NCBI GenBank assembly: GCA_003506895.1
Contig: DNXO01000160.1
Span: 23,396-77,236 of the forward strand
DNA: 53,841 bases
Direction: 5' to 3'
DNA from: Acetobacteraceae bacterium
GTDB taxonomy: Bacteria; Pseudomonadota; Alphaproteobacteria; Acetobacterales; Acetobacteraceae
Shown here: positions 1 to 8,219 of the stretch, piece by piece
Numbering within the stretch: position 1 is the first letter of the stretch
Layout of the letters: every line of letters starts with the position of its first letter
Notes under the pieces: model-generated
What the model saw: only the letters and a program-made list of their open reading frames with translations
Database searches by the model: none
Told to the model about the DNA's origin: nothing
Made by a program: the position numbers and the translations under genes

Positions 1-1449
1 ACCGACGACGGCGCCGAGACGGATCTGGACCTTGGGCACTACGAGCGGTTCACCGGCGTGCATGCCACGCAGCTCGATAACGCCACCACCGGCCGCATCT
101 ACCAGGCGGTCATCGCCAAGGAGCGGCGGGGCGACTATCTGGGCGCCACGGTTCAGGTGATCCCGCACATCACCGATGCCATCAAGGAGGCGGTGCTTCG
201 GGAAACCGCCGATTTCGACTTTGTGTTGGTTGAGATTGGCGGCACGGTCGGCGACATCGAAAGCCTGCCGTTCCTGGAAGCCATCCGGCAGATGGGCAAC
301 GAACTTGGGCCCGACCACGCCATGTTCGTGCATCTGACACTGGTGCCGTACATCCCCTCGGCCGGCGAGCTGAAGACCAAGCCGACGCAGCACTCGGTCA
401 AGGAGCTGCTGAACGTCGGCATCCAGCCGCAGATGCTGCTGTGCCGCTGCGATCGCCCGATCCCGGAGAATGAGCGCCGCAAGATCGCGCTGTTCTGCAA
501 TGTGCGCCCGTCGGCGGTGATCCCGGCGCTGGACGTGGCGACCATCTATCAGGTGCCGATCGCCTACCATCAAGAAGGCATGGACCGCGAGGTCCTGCGC
601 CATTTCGGCCTGAACGCGGACATCGAACCCGACCTGTCGCGCTGGCGGAACATTGTCGAGAACGTGCAGACCCCGGAAGGCGAGGTCCGCATCGCGGTCG
701 TCGGCAAGTACACCAACCTGCTCGACAGCTATAAGTCGCTGGCCGAGGCGCTGAGTCACGGCGGCATCGCCAATCGCGTCAAGGTTCGCCTGGATTGGGT
801 GGACAGCGAGATCTTCGAACAGCCCGATACCGTCCACCGCCTCGAAGGCGTCCACGGCATTCTGGTCCCCGGCGGCTTCGGCGAACGCGGCACGCCCGGC
901 AAGATCGAGGCGGTGCGTTTCGCCCGCGAGCACAAGGTGCCGTTCTTCGGTATCTGTTTCGGCATGCAGATGGCCGTCATCGAAACCGCCCGCAACCTCG
1001 CCGGCATGCCGGAAGCCTCTTCGACGGAATTCGGCCCCTGCGACACACCCGTGGTTGGCCTGCTGACCGAATGGGCGCGCGGCAACCAGGTCGAACGCCG
1101 GACGGAAGCCGATGCCAAGGGCGGCACCATGCGCCTGGGCGCCTATCCGGCGGCACTCACCCAGGGCAGCCTGGTGCGCGAAATCTACGGCGGCGCACCG
1201 GTGATCCAAGAGCGCCACCGCCACCGCTACGAGGTGAACGTCAACTTCAAGGCACAACTGGAGGCGACGGGCCTGCGTTTCTCCGGCATGTCGCCGGACG
1301 GGGTGCTGCCGGAGATCATCGAGCGGCCGAACCACCCCTGGTTCATTGGCGTGCAATACCACCCGGAGCTGAAGTCCAAACCCTTCGCCCCGCACCCACT
1401 GTTCGCCGGCTTCATCGCCGCCGCCGTCCGTCAGGCTCGGTTGGTCTAA
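1..1449 (+). CDS. pyrG: CTP synthase, 3' part (5' end outside window)
   Basis: Glutamine-hydrolysing CTP synthase, which makes CTP from UTP, ATP and glutamine in the cytoplasm as the last step of pyrimidine nucleotide synthesis. The frame is open from base 1 (it reads TDDGAETDLDLGHYERF, a conserved amidoligase-domain stretch) and gives 482 residues. Family members run to about 540, so roughly 60 N-terminal residues, including the P-loop, lie outside the window. The C-terminal class I glutaminase domain is complete, with an oxyanion strand (LVPGGFGERG), the nucleophile Cys in FGICFGMQ, and the His-Pro-Glu of YHPEL near the end. The gene ends at TAA 1447-1449, followed by a perfect hairpin. The family call is very secure. 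Confidence 0.97.
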   Translation, partial: TDDGAETDLDLGHYERFTGVHATQLDNATTGRIYQAVIAKERRGDYLGATVQVIPHITDAIKEAVLRETADFDFVLVEIGGTVGDIESLPFLEAIRQMGNELGPDHAMFVHLTLVPYIPSAGELKTKPTQHSVKELLNVGIQPQMLLCRCDRPIPENERRKIALFCNVRPSAVIPALDVATIYQVPIAYHQEGMDREVLRHFGLNADIEPDLSRWRNIVENVQTPEGEVRIAVVGKYTNLLDSYKSLAEALSHGGIANRVKVRLDWVDSEIFEQPDTVHRLEGVHGILVPGGFGERGTPGKIEAVRFAREHKVPFFGICFGMQMAVIETARNLAGMPEASSTEFGPCDTPVVGLLTEWARGNQVERRTEADAKGGTMRLGAYPAALTQGSLVREIYGGAPVIQERHRHRYEVNVNFKAQLEATGLRFSGMSPDGVLPEIIERPNHPWFIGVQYHPELKSKPFAPHPLFAGFIAAAVRQARLV

Positions 1450-1487
1450 GCAGCCCGCCGGTGGCGCCCATCCCATCTCAAGCCGTC

Positions 1488-1511
1488 ATGGCCCGGCATG
1501 GTCCGGGCCAT
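1488..1511. repeat. REP-like palindrome downstream of pyrG
   Basis: A 9-bp perfect stem (ATGGCCCGG / CCGGGCCAT) closes a 6-nt loop in the 86-bp gap after pyrG. The context GTCATG-CC...GG-CAT resembles the short palindromic intergenic elements common in alphaproteobacteria. A second element of similar design lies near 40295. There is no T-tract after it, so a simple intrinsic terminator is unlikely, although it may stabilise the 3' end of the pyrG transcript. Confidence 0.55.
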
Positions 1512-1541
1512 TCGATCCACCAACCCTAGCCCGCGTTGCCG

Positions 1542-4500
1542 ATGCCGGCCGAGGTTCGCGCGATCCTGGCAGAGGCGATCGACCACCACCGCGCCAACCG
1601 TCTGACCGAGGCGGAACGGCTGTATCGCCAAACCCTCGGGATCCAGGCGAACCACGCCGATGCGTTGCACCTGCTTGGGATGATCGCCCTGCAAACCGGG
1701 CGCTTCAATGAGGCGGTGGAGGTCATCGCGCGGGCAATCGCGGTCAATGCCATCACGCCGCAGTATCATTTCAGCCTGGGTAATGCCCTCGCCCGGCAGG
1801 GACGGCTGCAACAGGCACTCGCGTCCTTCGATCGAGCGATCGCGCTGAACCCGGGCTTCGCCGAAGCATACGCCAATCGAGGGTCCGCGTTGGTCGGTCT
1901 GGGGCGGCAACAGGACGCGGTGGCGGCTTTCAGCCACGCTACCGCGCTGCGGCCGGACTACGACGACGCGCACAAGAACCTCGGGATCCTGTTGCGCGAC
2001 ATGGGTCGCCTGGAGGAGGCCGCCGCATCCTGCCGCAAGGCGATTTCCCTGCGGCCTGATTTTGCCGAAGCCCATCTCAGCCTGGGCAACGTGCTGCGGG
2101 ACCAAGGGCACCTGACGCGGGCCGCGGATTGCTTTCGTCAGGCCATCGCAGTGCGGCCGGACTATGCCGATGGCCATAACAATCTGGCCAACATTCTGAA
2201 GGATCAGGGCGAGATCGCCTCGGCGCTGGAGCATTTTTCGCGCGCGGTGGCGCTGAATCCGGACGATCTGCCGGCGCATTCCAACCTGCTGTTCTGCCAG
2301 AACTATCTGCCGGACCAATCTCCGGCCGCACTTCGCGCCATGGCCTGCCGTTTCGGCGCACGGGCCACCGGCCGTGTGACCCGGGCATACGACGACTGGC
2401 GTCAGCCAGTCCCCGGAACGCCCTTGCGCGTCGGACTTGTCTCCAGCGACTTCCGGGCTCATCCGGTTGGCTTCTTCCTGGAGGCATTCCTGCTTGCCGC
2501 CGACCCCGCCCGCATCGCGTTCGTGGCATTTCCGTCGCGGGCAGGGGAGGACGCCCAAACCGCGCGCCTGAAACCCCTGTTCACCGCGTGGCAGCCGATC
2601 CACGGGCTGGACGACGCGGCCGCCGCCGCTTGTATCCACGCGAGCGGCGTCCAGGTCCTGATCGATCTGTCCGGTCACACCGCCGATAACCGCCTGCCTG
2701 TGTTCGCGTGGCGGCCAGCCCCGGTGCAAGCCACTTGGCTGGGCTATTTCGCGACGACGGGCATGGCCGAGATCGACTTCGTCATCGCCGATCCGCATGT
2801 CGCGCCGGTCGGGGAGGAAAGTCATTTCACCGAGACGGTTTGGCGATTGCCGGAAACCTATCTGTGCTTCACCGCGCCGGAGCCGGCGGTCGACGTCTCC
2901 GGCCTGCCGGCGTTGTCCAATGGCTATGTCACTTTCGGCTGCTTCAACAATCTGGCGAAGATCAACGATACGGTCATTGGGGTCTGGGCCAGGATACTGC
3001 GAGCAGTCCCTGACAGCCGGCTGGTGCTGAAGGCCTCGCAATTCACCGACAATGCCATCCGGACGGCGACCGCCGCGCGTTTCGGCCGGTTTGGTGTCAC
3101 CGCGGATCGGTTGTTGCTGGAACCGCCGTCCGGCCGGTTTGACTACCTGCGTGCTTACCAACGGATCGATATCGCGCTGGATCCTTTCCCCTACCCGGGC
3201 GGGACCACCAGCTTCGAAGCGCTTTGGATGGGCCTGCCGGTCCTGACGAAGCGTGGCGACCGGTTCCTCTCGCATGCGGGCGAGATGATCATGACCAACG
3301 CCGGCCTGGGAGAGTGGATCGCGGCGGACGACGACGACTATGTGGCGAAGGCTGTCCATTTCGCATCGGATCTGCTGGCTCTGTCGGATTTGCGGCCCGG
3401 CTTGCGGGCGCGGGTGCTGGCTTCACCGCTGTTCGACGGGCCTCGCTTCGCCGGACATTTCGCGGCGGCGATGTCAGGGTTGTGGACGCGCTGGCTGTTC
3501 ACTGAGGCGCTACGCAACCAGCAGGCCGGGCGGCTGGACGAAGCCGAGGCGCTTTATCTGCGGACGCTGGCGGAAAACACCGATCACGCCGACGCCTTGC
3601 ATAACCTGGGCTTACTTCAGCAGCACACCGGCCGCCGCGATCAGGCAGCGGAAACGATCGCGCGCGCCATCGCGGCCCGCCCGCACATCGGGCAATATCA
3701 TTGTTCGCTCGGCACCGTCCGCGCTGACCAAGGGCGGCTGGAGGAGGCGTTGGCATGTTTCGCCCGCTCCATAGCCTTGCTTCCGGACCTGCCCGAGGCG
3801 CACTTCAACCTCGGCTCCGCGCTCAGCCAACTCGCCCGGCCGCTTGAGGCGATTACTGCCTACCGCCGTGCGATTGCCCTGCGGCCGGACTTTGCCGACG
3901 CTCACCACAACCTGGCGATGGCGCTTCTGACCTTGGGGGAATGGGAGGAAGGCTGGGCCGAATACGAATGGCGCTGGAAAACCAACCACATGCGCCCGGA
4001 TGTCCGGGCTTTCACCCAGCCGCGTTGGCGCGGCGAGTCACGCGAAGGCCGGACCCTGCTGATCAATGTTGAACAGGGCTTCGGCGACACGCTGCAATTC
4101 TGCCGCCTCGCCTCGCATGCCGCCACGATGGGCTTTCGTGTGATTCTCGAGGTGCAAGGCCCGCTTGTGCGGCTGCTGCAAGGGCTGCGGGGCGTTGACC
4201 AGGTCTTGGCACGCGGCGCGACCCTGCCGCCGTTCGACCTCCATTGTCCGATGCTCAGCCTGCCGCTAGCGCTGGGCATGACCCCGGCGACGATCCCCGG
4301 CACGCCTCACCTTCAGGCCGATCCCGCGAAGGTGGAGGAAATCAACCAGTGCCTGGGATCACGCAGCCGCCCACGCATCGGGCTCGCGTGGGCTGGGTCG
4401 GGTGGATTGGCGGCCGATCGGCGCCGGTCCATCGCGCCCGAGCGGCTGGAGCGATTGGTGAATCTGCCGGGCTTCGAGTTTGTCAGCCTGCAAAAAGGAG

Positions 4501-4808
4501 GCCCGGTGGCACCGTTGCCGCTGACCGACCTGATGGATGAAATGCGGGATTTCGCCGATACCGCTGCCCTGATCGCCAACCTGGATCTGGTGATCTCCGT
4601 CGATACCGCGGTAGCACATCTGGCGGCCGCGCTCGGCAAGCCTGTCTGGCTTTTGAATCGGTTCGATGCCTGTTGGCGTTGGATGACCGATCGAACCGAC
4701 AGCCCATGGTATCCGATGATGCGACTTTACCGCCAGCCGAGTCGGGGCGATTGGCACGCCGTGCTGGCGGCGGTGATGCGCGATTTGCCAGCTTGTGTCG
4801 CTCAATAA
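1542..4808 (+). CDS. Double TPR glycosyltransferase (SPINDLY/GT41-like plus GT9-like)
   Basis: A large cytoplasmic protein (1088 aa) made of two TPR-plus-transferase modules. Residues about 1-255 carry tetratricopeptide repeats (ANRLTEAERLYRQTL, GRLQQALASFDRAIALNP and others). About 280-640 matches the catalytic region of SPINDLY/O-GlcNAc-transferase-like enzymes (GLVSSDFRAHPVGFFLEAF, LIDLSGHTADNRLP, YPGGTTSFEALWMGLPVLT). A second TPR block (about 650-800) leads into a C-terminal domain resembling TPR-linked GT9/heptosyltransferase-like proteins (INVEQGFGDTLQFCRLA, ISVDTAVAHLAAALGKPVWLL). Acceptor and donor are unknown; protein O-glycosylation or envelope glycan work are the likely roles. ATG 1542 is chosen; an in-frame TTG at 1536 is possible. 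Neither has a clear ribosome binding site. Confidence 0.85.
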   Translation: MPAEVRAILAEAIDHHRANRLTEAERLYRQTLGIQANHADALHLLGMIALQTGRFNEAVEVIARAIAVNAITPQYHFSLGNALARQGRLQQALASFDRAIALNPGFAEAYANRGSALVGLGRQQDAVAAFSHATALRPDYDDAHKNLGILLRDMGRLEEAAASCRKAISLRPDFAEAHLSLGNVLRDQGHLTRAADCFRQAIAVRPDYADGHNNLANILKDQGEIASALEHFSRAVALNPDDLPAHSNLLFCQNYLPDQSPAALRAMACRFGARATGRVTRAYDDWRQPVPGTPLRVGLVSSDFRAHPVGFFLEAFLLAADPARIAFVAFPSRAGEDAQTARLKPLFTAWQPIHGLDDAAAAACIHASGVQVLIDLSGHTADNRLPVFAWRPAPVQATWLGYFATTGMAEIDFVIADPHVAPVGEESHFTETVWRLPETYLCFTAPEPAVDVSGLPALSNGYVTFGCFNNLAKINDTVIGVWARILRAVPDSRLVLKASQFTDNAIRTATAARFGRFGVTADRLLLEPPSGRFDYLRAYQRIDIALDPFPYPGGTTSFEALWMGLPVLTKRGDRFLSHAGEMIMTNAGLGEWIAADDDDYVAKAVHFASDLLALSDLRPGLRARVLASPLFDGPRFAGHFAAAMSGLWTRWLFTEALRNQQAGRLDEAEALYLRTLAENTDHADALHNLGLLQQHTGRRDQAAETIARAIAARPHIGQYHCSLGTVRADQGRLEEALACFARSIALLPDLPEAHFNLGSALSQLARPLEAITAYRRAIALRPDFADAHHNLAMALLTLGEWEEGWAEYEWRWKTNHMRPDVRAFTQPRWRGESREGRTLLINVEQGFGDTLQFCRLASHAATMGFRVILEVQGPLVRLLQGLRGVDQVLARGATLPPFDLHCPMLSLPLALGMTPATIPGTPHLQADPAKVEEINQCLGSRSRPRIGLAWAGSGGLAADRRRSIAPERLERLVNLPGFEFVSLQKGGPVAPLPLTDLMDEMRDFADTAALIANLDLVISVDTAVAHLAAALGKPVWLLNRFDACWRWMTDRTDSPWYPMMRLYRQPSRGDWHAVLAAVMRDLPACVAQ

Positions 4809-5225
4809 AGGCCGGAAGCAGGCTGATCGCCCGATTCCGTAAGCTCTGGCAGCGATCCAATCCGGTATGGGCAAAAATGCCCGCCACACCTGGCTACCAG
4901 CCCTTATAGGGTGGTTCGTTAACCAATCACCTTGTCTTGGGCGCGCGCTTTATTACTTAATCTACAAGACAATTAAAATGTCCATTTATAACAATGAAAA
5001 TATTGTTAATTATGCCATTTTTTAAGATCAAGAATGAGAATTATGAAATTGATGTTAATGGACCACCTGGCTCGCGGCGGGTTACGAGCGCCGGCCTAAG
5101 TCCAAGACAAGGCTCAGAAGGGACCGGTGACCTGTTCGAAATTTGATGATCGTAATCTTTGTACATTAATCTCGTGCGGACTCCGGATCTGAAATCTACA
5201 TGCCTTTACAAGGCGAGTGCCGATA
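4809..5225. other. AT-rich intergenic region
   Basis: About 415 bp without a convincing gene. Roughly 4915-5060 is strikingly AT-rich compared with its surroundings (many runs of A and T), which fits a promoter/regulatory region or horizontally acquired sequence. A loose TTGATG ... TTAATC arrangement occurs near 5142-5170 but is too weak to call. No palindrome, tandem repeat or RNA structure was recognised. Confidence 0.5.
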
Positions 5226-7001
5226 ATGCTTGATATGCCAAACTACAGCGTGCGCACGATGCTGGCGCGCGAACACGACGCCGATCCGACGTTGCCTGAT
5301 GATCGTCGTGAAGTATCGGTCCTTTCCGTCCTTCAACTCATGGCGCCAGTGTCAGTCATCGGGTTTTCCAAATGCAGGGTCGGTACGGCCAACGACGGCG
5401 GCTATGTGATGTTGGACGATTTAAAGCCGGTCGATGTCGCCTATTCGCTGGGTATTGGCTCCGACGTCTCGTGGGACCTGGATATGGCTCAGCGCGGCGT
5501 TGACATCTATCAATATGACCATACGGTCGCCGATACGCCCGTCTCTCATCCCCGTTTTAGGCATTTCCGGGTTGGCATCACCCACGATGACTCCCTTGGT
5601 CCCAATCTGAAACGGCTTGACACGATCCTGCGGCAGAATGGGCATGCGCAGCGGCATGACATGGTGCTCAAGATCGATATCGAGGGTCATGAGTGGGATG
5701 CGCTCGAATCCCTCGACGACAAGACCCTGGGCCAGTTCAGGCAAATCGTCGCGGAATTTCATGGCCTGCAACTGCTTGACATGCCCCTGTTCCGGCAGCG
5801 CGCGCATCGTCTTTTTTCCAGGTTGCGGGAGCAGTTTGAGGTTATTCATGTCCATGGAAACAATTTTTCCGGCACGCGAGATCTGGACGGTATTCCAGTA
5901 CCCGACTGTATCGAGATAAGTTTTGTAAGAAAGGACCAGTACAGCTTCGCGCCTTCCGTTGAGCTGTTTCCGGGGCCGCTCGATGCAGCCAATGACAGCT
6001 CGAAGCCGGATCTTGCCTTGGGGACATTCCAGTTTGACGCGCCGGCGCCCAGGCACGCGCCGGATGCCATGCCAGGACAAGACGGGGCGCCATCCTTGGC
6101 GCGGTCGCTGGCGGAATCCGAGGGCCAGGCACGCTCCACGGGCGTCGCGCTGCCCGCTTATCTGGTCGCCGCCGGCCACCATGAAATTGAACGGATCGCG
6201 GCGTCGTATCGGCCAGTCGCGCCATCCAGCGATCCATACCGGGTGTCGGAAAGCCTGCTTGATCGGGCAATCGGCCTGAGTGCCGGGTATATGGGCGCCG
6301 CCGCCACGAGCGTTGAAAACGCGGAAGTCAGCGGCCAGACGTGGTTGTCGGCGATGGAGCATTTGCGGACGCGGATGCGCGATCCGGCCTGGCATTGTCT
6401 TGAAAGCGAGGCAACCACCGCGTCGGTCACGCGTCTGGCGAGCCTTCTGCATTTCCATGCAACATGGAGCATGCATCCCCTGTTTCCCGCGATGATGGCA
6501 AGTGCGGCCGAAGCTGGTTTCTCACTGGATGGTTTCGCCCCGTTTGCCGCGGCGCATTGTTTGTCGATGCTTGGCAACGGCACCTATTTTCAGCCGCCAA
6601 CCGGCCCGGCAGCCAGGATCGGTTGCTTCGACATTGCGACCGGCCCGGAAAATGTTGCGACTGTCCACATCACATGCCTCGATTTCCCCCCCGAACGTCG
6701 CAAAAACCCGCGCGACATGGTGGCCGACCGTATCGAGGCGGCCTGCGGGCGGATCAATGCTCGCCACCCCGGCCTTGTCGTTCTGTCCGCTGGCGCCGCA
6801 CCGGCCGAGCTGGACACGGTGGTGGCTGATGCCCTGAGAAATGCCTTGAATAACCAGGCACGGAAGAATCAAGGCCTGATGGCGGTGGCACTGCTGGCAC
6901 TGCGGTTGCAGCCGACCCGGGACCCGCGCGAGGTGCATCTTCGGTACGGGTTTCTTCCCATTCAGAACCAGCATTTTCGGCCCCGCACGCCGACACCGTG
7001 A
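5226..7001 (+). CDS. FkbM-like methyltransferase with unassigned C-terminal region
   Basis: A 591-residue protein. Residues about 40-235 look like an FkbM-type SAM-dependent methyltransferase: a glycine-containing SAM-binding stretch (YSLGIGSDVSWD), an acidic second strand (YQYDHTVAD) and the family signature KIDIEGHEWD at about 149-158. FkbM-type enzymes often O-methylate sugars in surface glycans, which suits the neighbouring glycosyltransferases. The remaining 350 residues are not recognised; they are alanine-rich, with no evident membrane segment. ATG 5226 is preferred because GGCGAG lies 8 nt upstream; GTG 5217 is also in frame. Base composition is visibly lower in GC than its neighbours, which may indicate transfer. 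It converges with the GT4 gene with no gap. Confidence 0.7.
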   Translation: MLDMPNYSVRTMLAREHDADPTLPDDRREVSVLSVLQLMAPVSVIGFSKCRVGTANDGGYVMLDDLKPVDVAYSLGIGSDVSWDLDMAQRGVDIYQYDHTVADTPVSHPRFRHFRVGITHDDSLGPNLKRLDTILRQNGHAQRHDMVLKIDIEGHEWDALESLDDKTLGQFRQIVAEFHGLQLLDMPLFRQRAHRLFSRLREQFEVIHVHGNNFSGTRDLDGIPVPDCIEISFVRKDQYSFAPSVELFPGPLDAANDSSKPDLALGTFQFDAPAPRHAPDAMPGQDGAPSLARSLAESEGQARSTGVALPAYLVAAGHHEIERIAASYRPVAPSSDPYRVSESLLDRAIGLSAGYMGAAATSVENAEVSGQTWLSAMEHLRTRMRDPAWHCLESEATTASVTRLASLLHFHATWSMHPLFPAMMASAAEAGFSLDGFAPFAAAHCLSMLGNGTYFQPPTGPAARIGCFDIATGPENVATVHITCLDFPPERRKNPRDMVADRIEAACGRINARHPGLVVLSAGAAPAELDTVVADALRNALNNQARKNQGLMAVALLALRLQPTRDPREVHLRYGFLPIQNQHFRPRTPTP

Positions 7002-8201
7002 TCACAAGGGCGGCCGGCGTGCCTCCTGAATGACCCGCCGGAACAATGCCAATTGTCCGGCCGTCGTTTCATCCCAACTGAACGGTTCGGCATAGGCCCG
7101 CGTTGCCGCCCGGTTGGGCAGGTCGGCGAACAGCCGCTTTACCCCGGCCGCGAGTCCCTCCGGCGTGTTCGGTTCATAGATCACCCCGCCAGCCTTCTCC
7201 CGCACGACCTCGGGGTTGCCCCAGATGTTCGCCGCCACGACCGGCGTGCCACATGCCATCGATTCCAGCAGCACGTTCGCCCAGCCCTCCCGCGAGGACG
7301 CCAGGACCGAGGCGTCCGCCGCCCCATACAAAGCCGGCAATTCCCTGTGCGGCCGAGCCCCGAACAGCCGCACCCGGTCACCAAGGCCATAGTCCGCGAT
7401 CAGGCCTGACAGGCGCTCGCGCTCCGGTCCTTCGCCGGCGATGACCAATTCGAACCCCGGTAACTGCCGCATTGCCTCAATGGTGCGGTGATGGCCCTTG
7501 CGTTCGATCAGGCCGCCGACGGAGATCAGCGTTGGCCGGTTCAGCCCGAGGGCGGCCCGCGCGGCCTCACGATCAACTGGGGGGCGGAACAAGTCGGTTT
7601 CGACCCCGTTGCGTAACACGGTGACTTTCTCGTCCGGGGCACCCAGTTCGACCAGGACGTCCTTCAGGGCGGCACTGACGGCAACCAACGCGGCGGCGTC
7701 GCGGATCGCGCCCTGAATCAGCCGCCGCGGGGTTCGATACCTGGGGATCAGGTTCACATCAGTGCCGCGGGCCGTCATCACCACCGGCAGCCCGAAACGG
7801 CGTCCCAGCCACGTGGCGGCGACGCCGTCCGGGTAGATGTAGTGCGCGTCGATCGCATCGAAATGATGCCCTTCGCGCATTAGCCGGGCGACCCGCGGCA
7901 CCATCGCGCGATACAGCAGCCAAGGTGCCAGCGACATCCCAACCTTGGGGATGACCGGATAGCGCGGGTGGAAGATGTCAATGCCGTGCCGGGTTTCCCG
8001 CATCGGCGCCCGTGCGTTGACCGCCCAATCGCCGAACCGGGCGGCGGGCGAAGGGAACCACGGCACCGGCGCCAGCACGACGCTGGTTACCTCGCCGCTT
8101 GCCAGCAGATGCCTCAGCCGGTTCTCCACGAAAATTCCCTGATTCGGCCGCGCCGCATGAGGAAATAGCGTGGAGAACGTCAGGAGACGAACGACGTCCA
8201 T
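7002..8201 (-). CDS. GT4-family glycosyltransferase
   Basis: A 399-aa GT-B fold, retaining glycosyltransferase of the GT4 group. The N-terminal half has the acceptor-side Rossmann domain (LLTFSTLFPHAARPNQGIF, VVMTARGTDVN). The C-terminal half has the nucleotide-sugar domain with ISVGGLIERKGHH, VIAGEGPER and the conserved acidic stretch (SSREGWANVLLESMACGTPVVA), whose Glu normally contacts the donor. It is the most distal gene of the leftward prs group, 18 bp beyond prsT, so it probably adds a sugar to the XrtA-associated exopolysaccharide. That assignment comes from context. It does not look like the Stp1 protein encoded near 25 kb. The start is ATG 8201. Confidence 0.85.
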   Translation of the reverse strand: MDVVRLLTFSTLFPHAARPNQGIFVENRLRHLLASGEVTSVVLAPVPWFPSPAARFGDWAVNARAPMRETRHGIDIFHPRYPVIPKVGMSLAPWLLYRAMVPRVARLMREGHHFDAIDAHYIYPDGVAATWLGRRFGLPVVMTARGTDVNLIPRYRTPRRLIQGAIRDAAALVAVSAALKDVLVELGAPDEKVTVLRNGVETDLFRPPVDREAARAALGLNRPTLISVGGLIERKGHHRTIEAMRQLPGFELVIAGEGPERERLSGLIADYGLGDRVRLFGARPHRELPALYGAADASVLASSREGWANVLLESMACGTPVVAANIWGNPEVVREKAGGVIYEPNTPEGLAAGVKRLFADLPNRAATRAYAEPFSWDETTAGQLALFRRVIQEARRPPL

Positions 8202-8219
8202 CGCGTCGGCTGGTTCGAA

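Noticed and set aside
1446..3359. 637-codon minus-strand ORF
   Set aside because: It lies antisense to the TPR glycosyltransferase; no domain, and composition typical of a GC-rich shadow frame.
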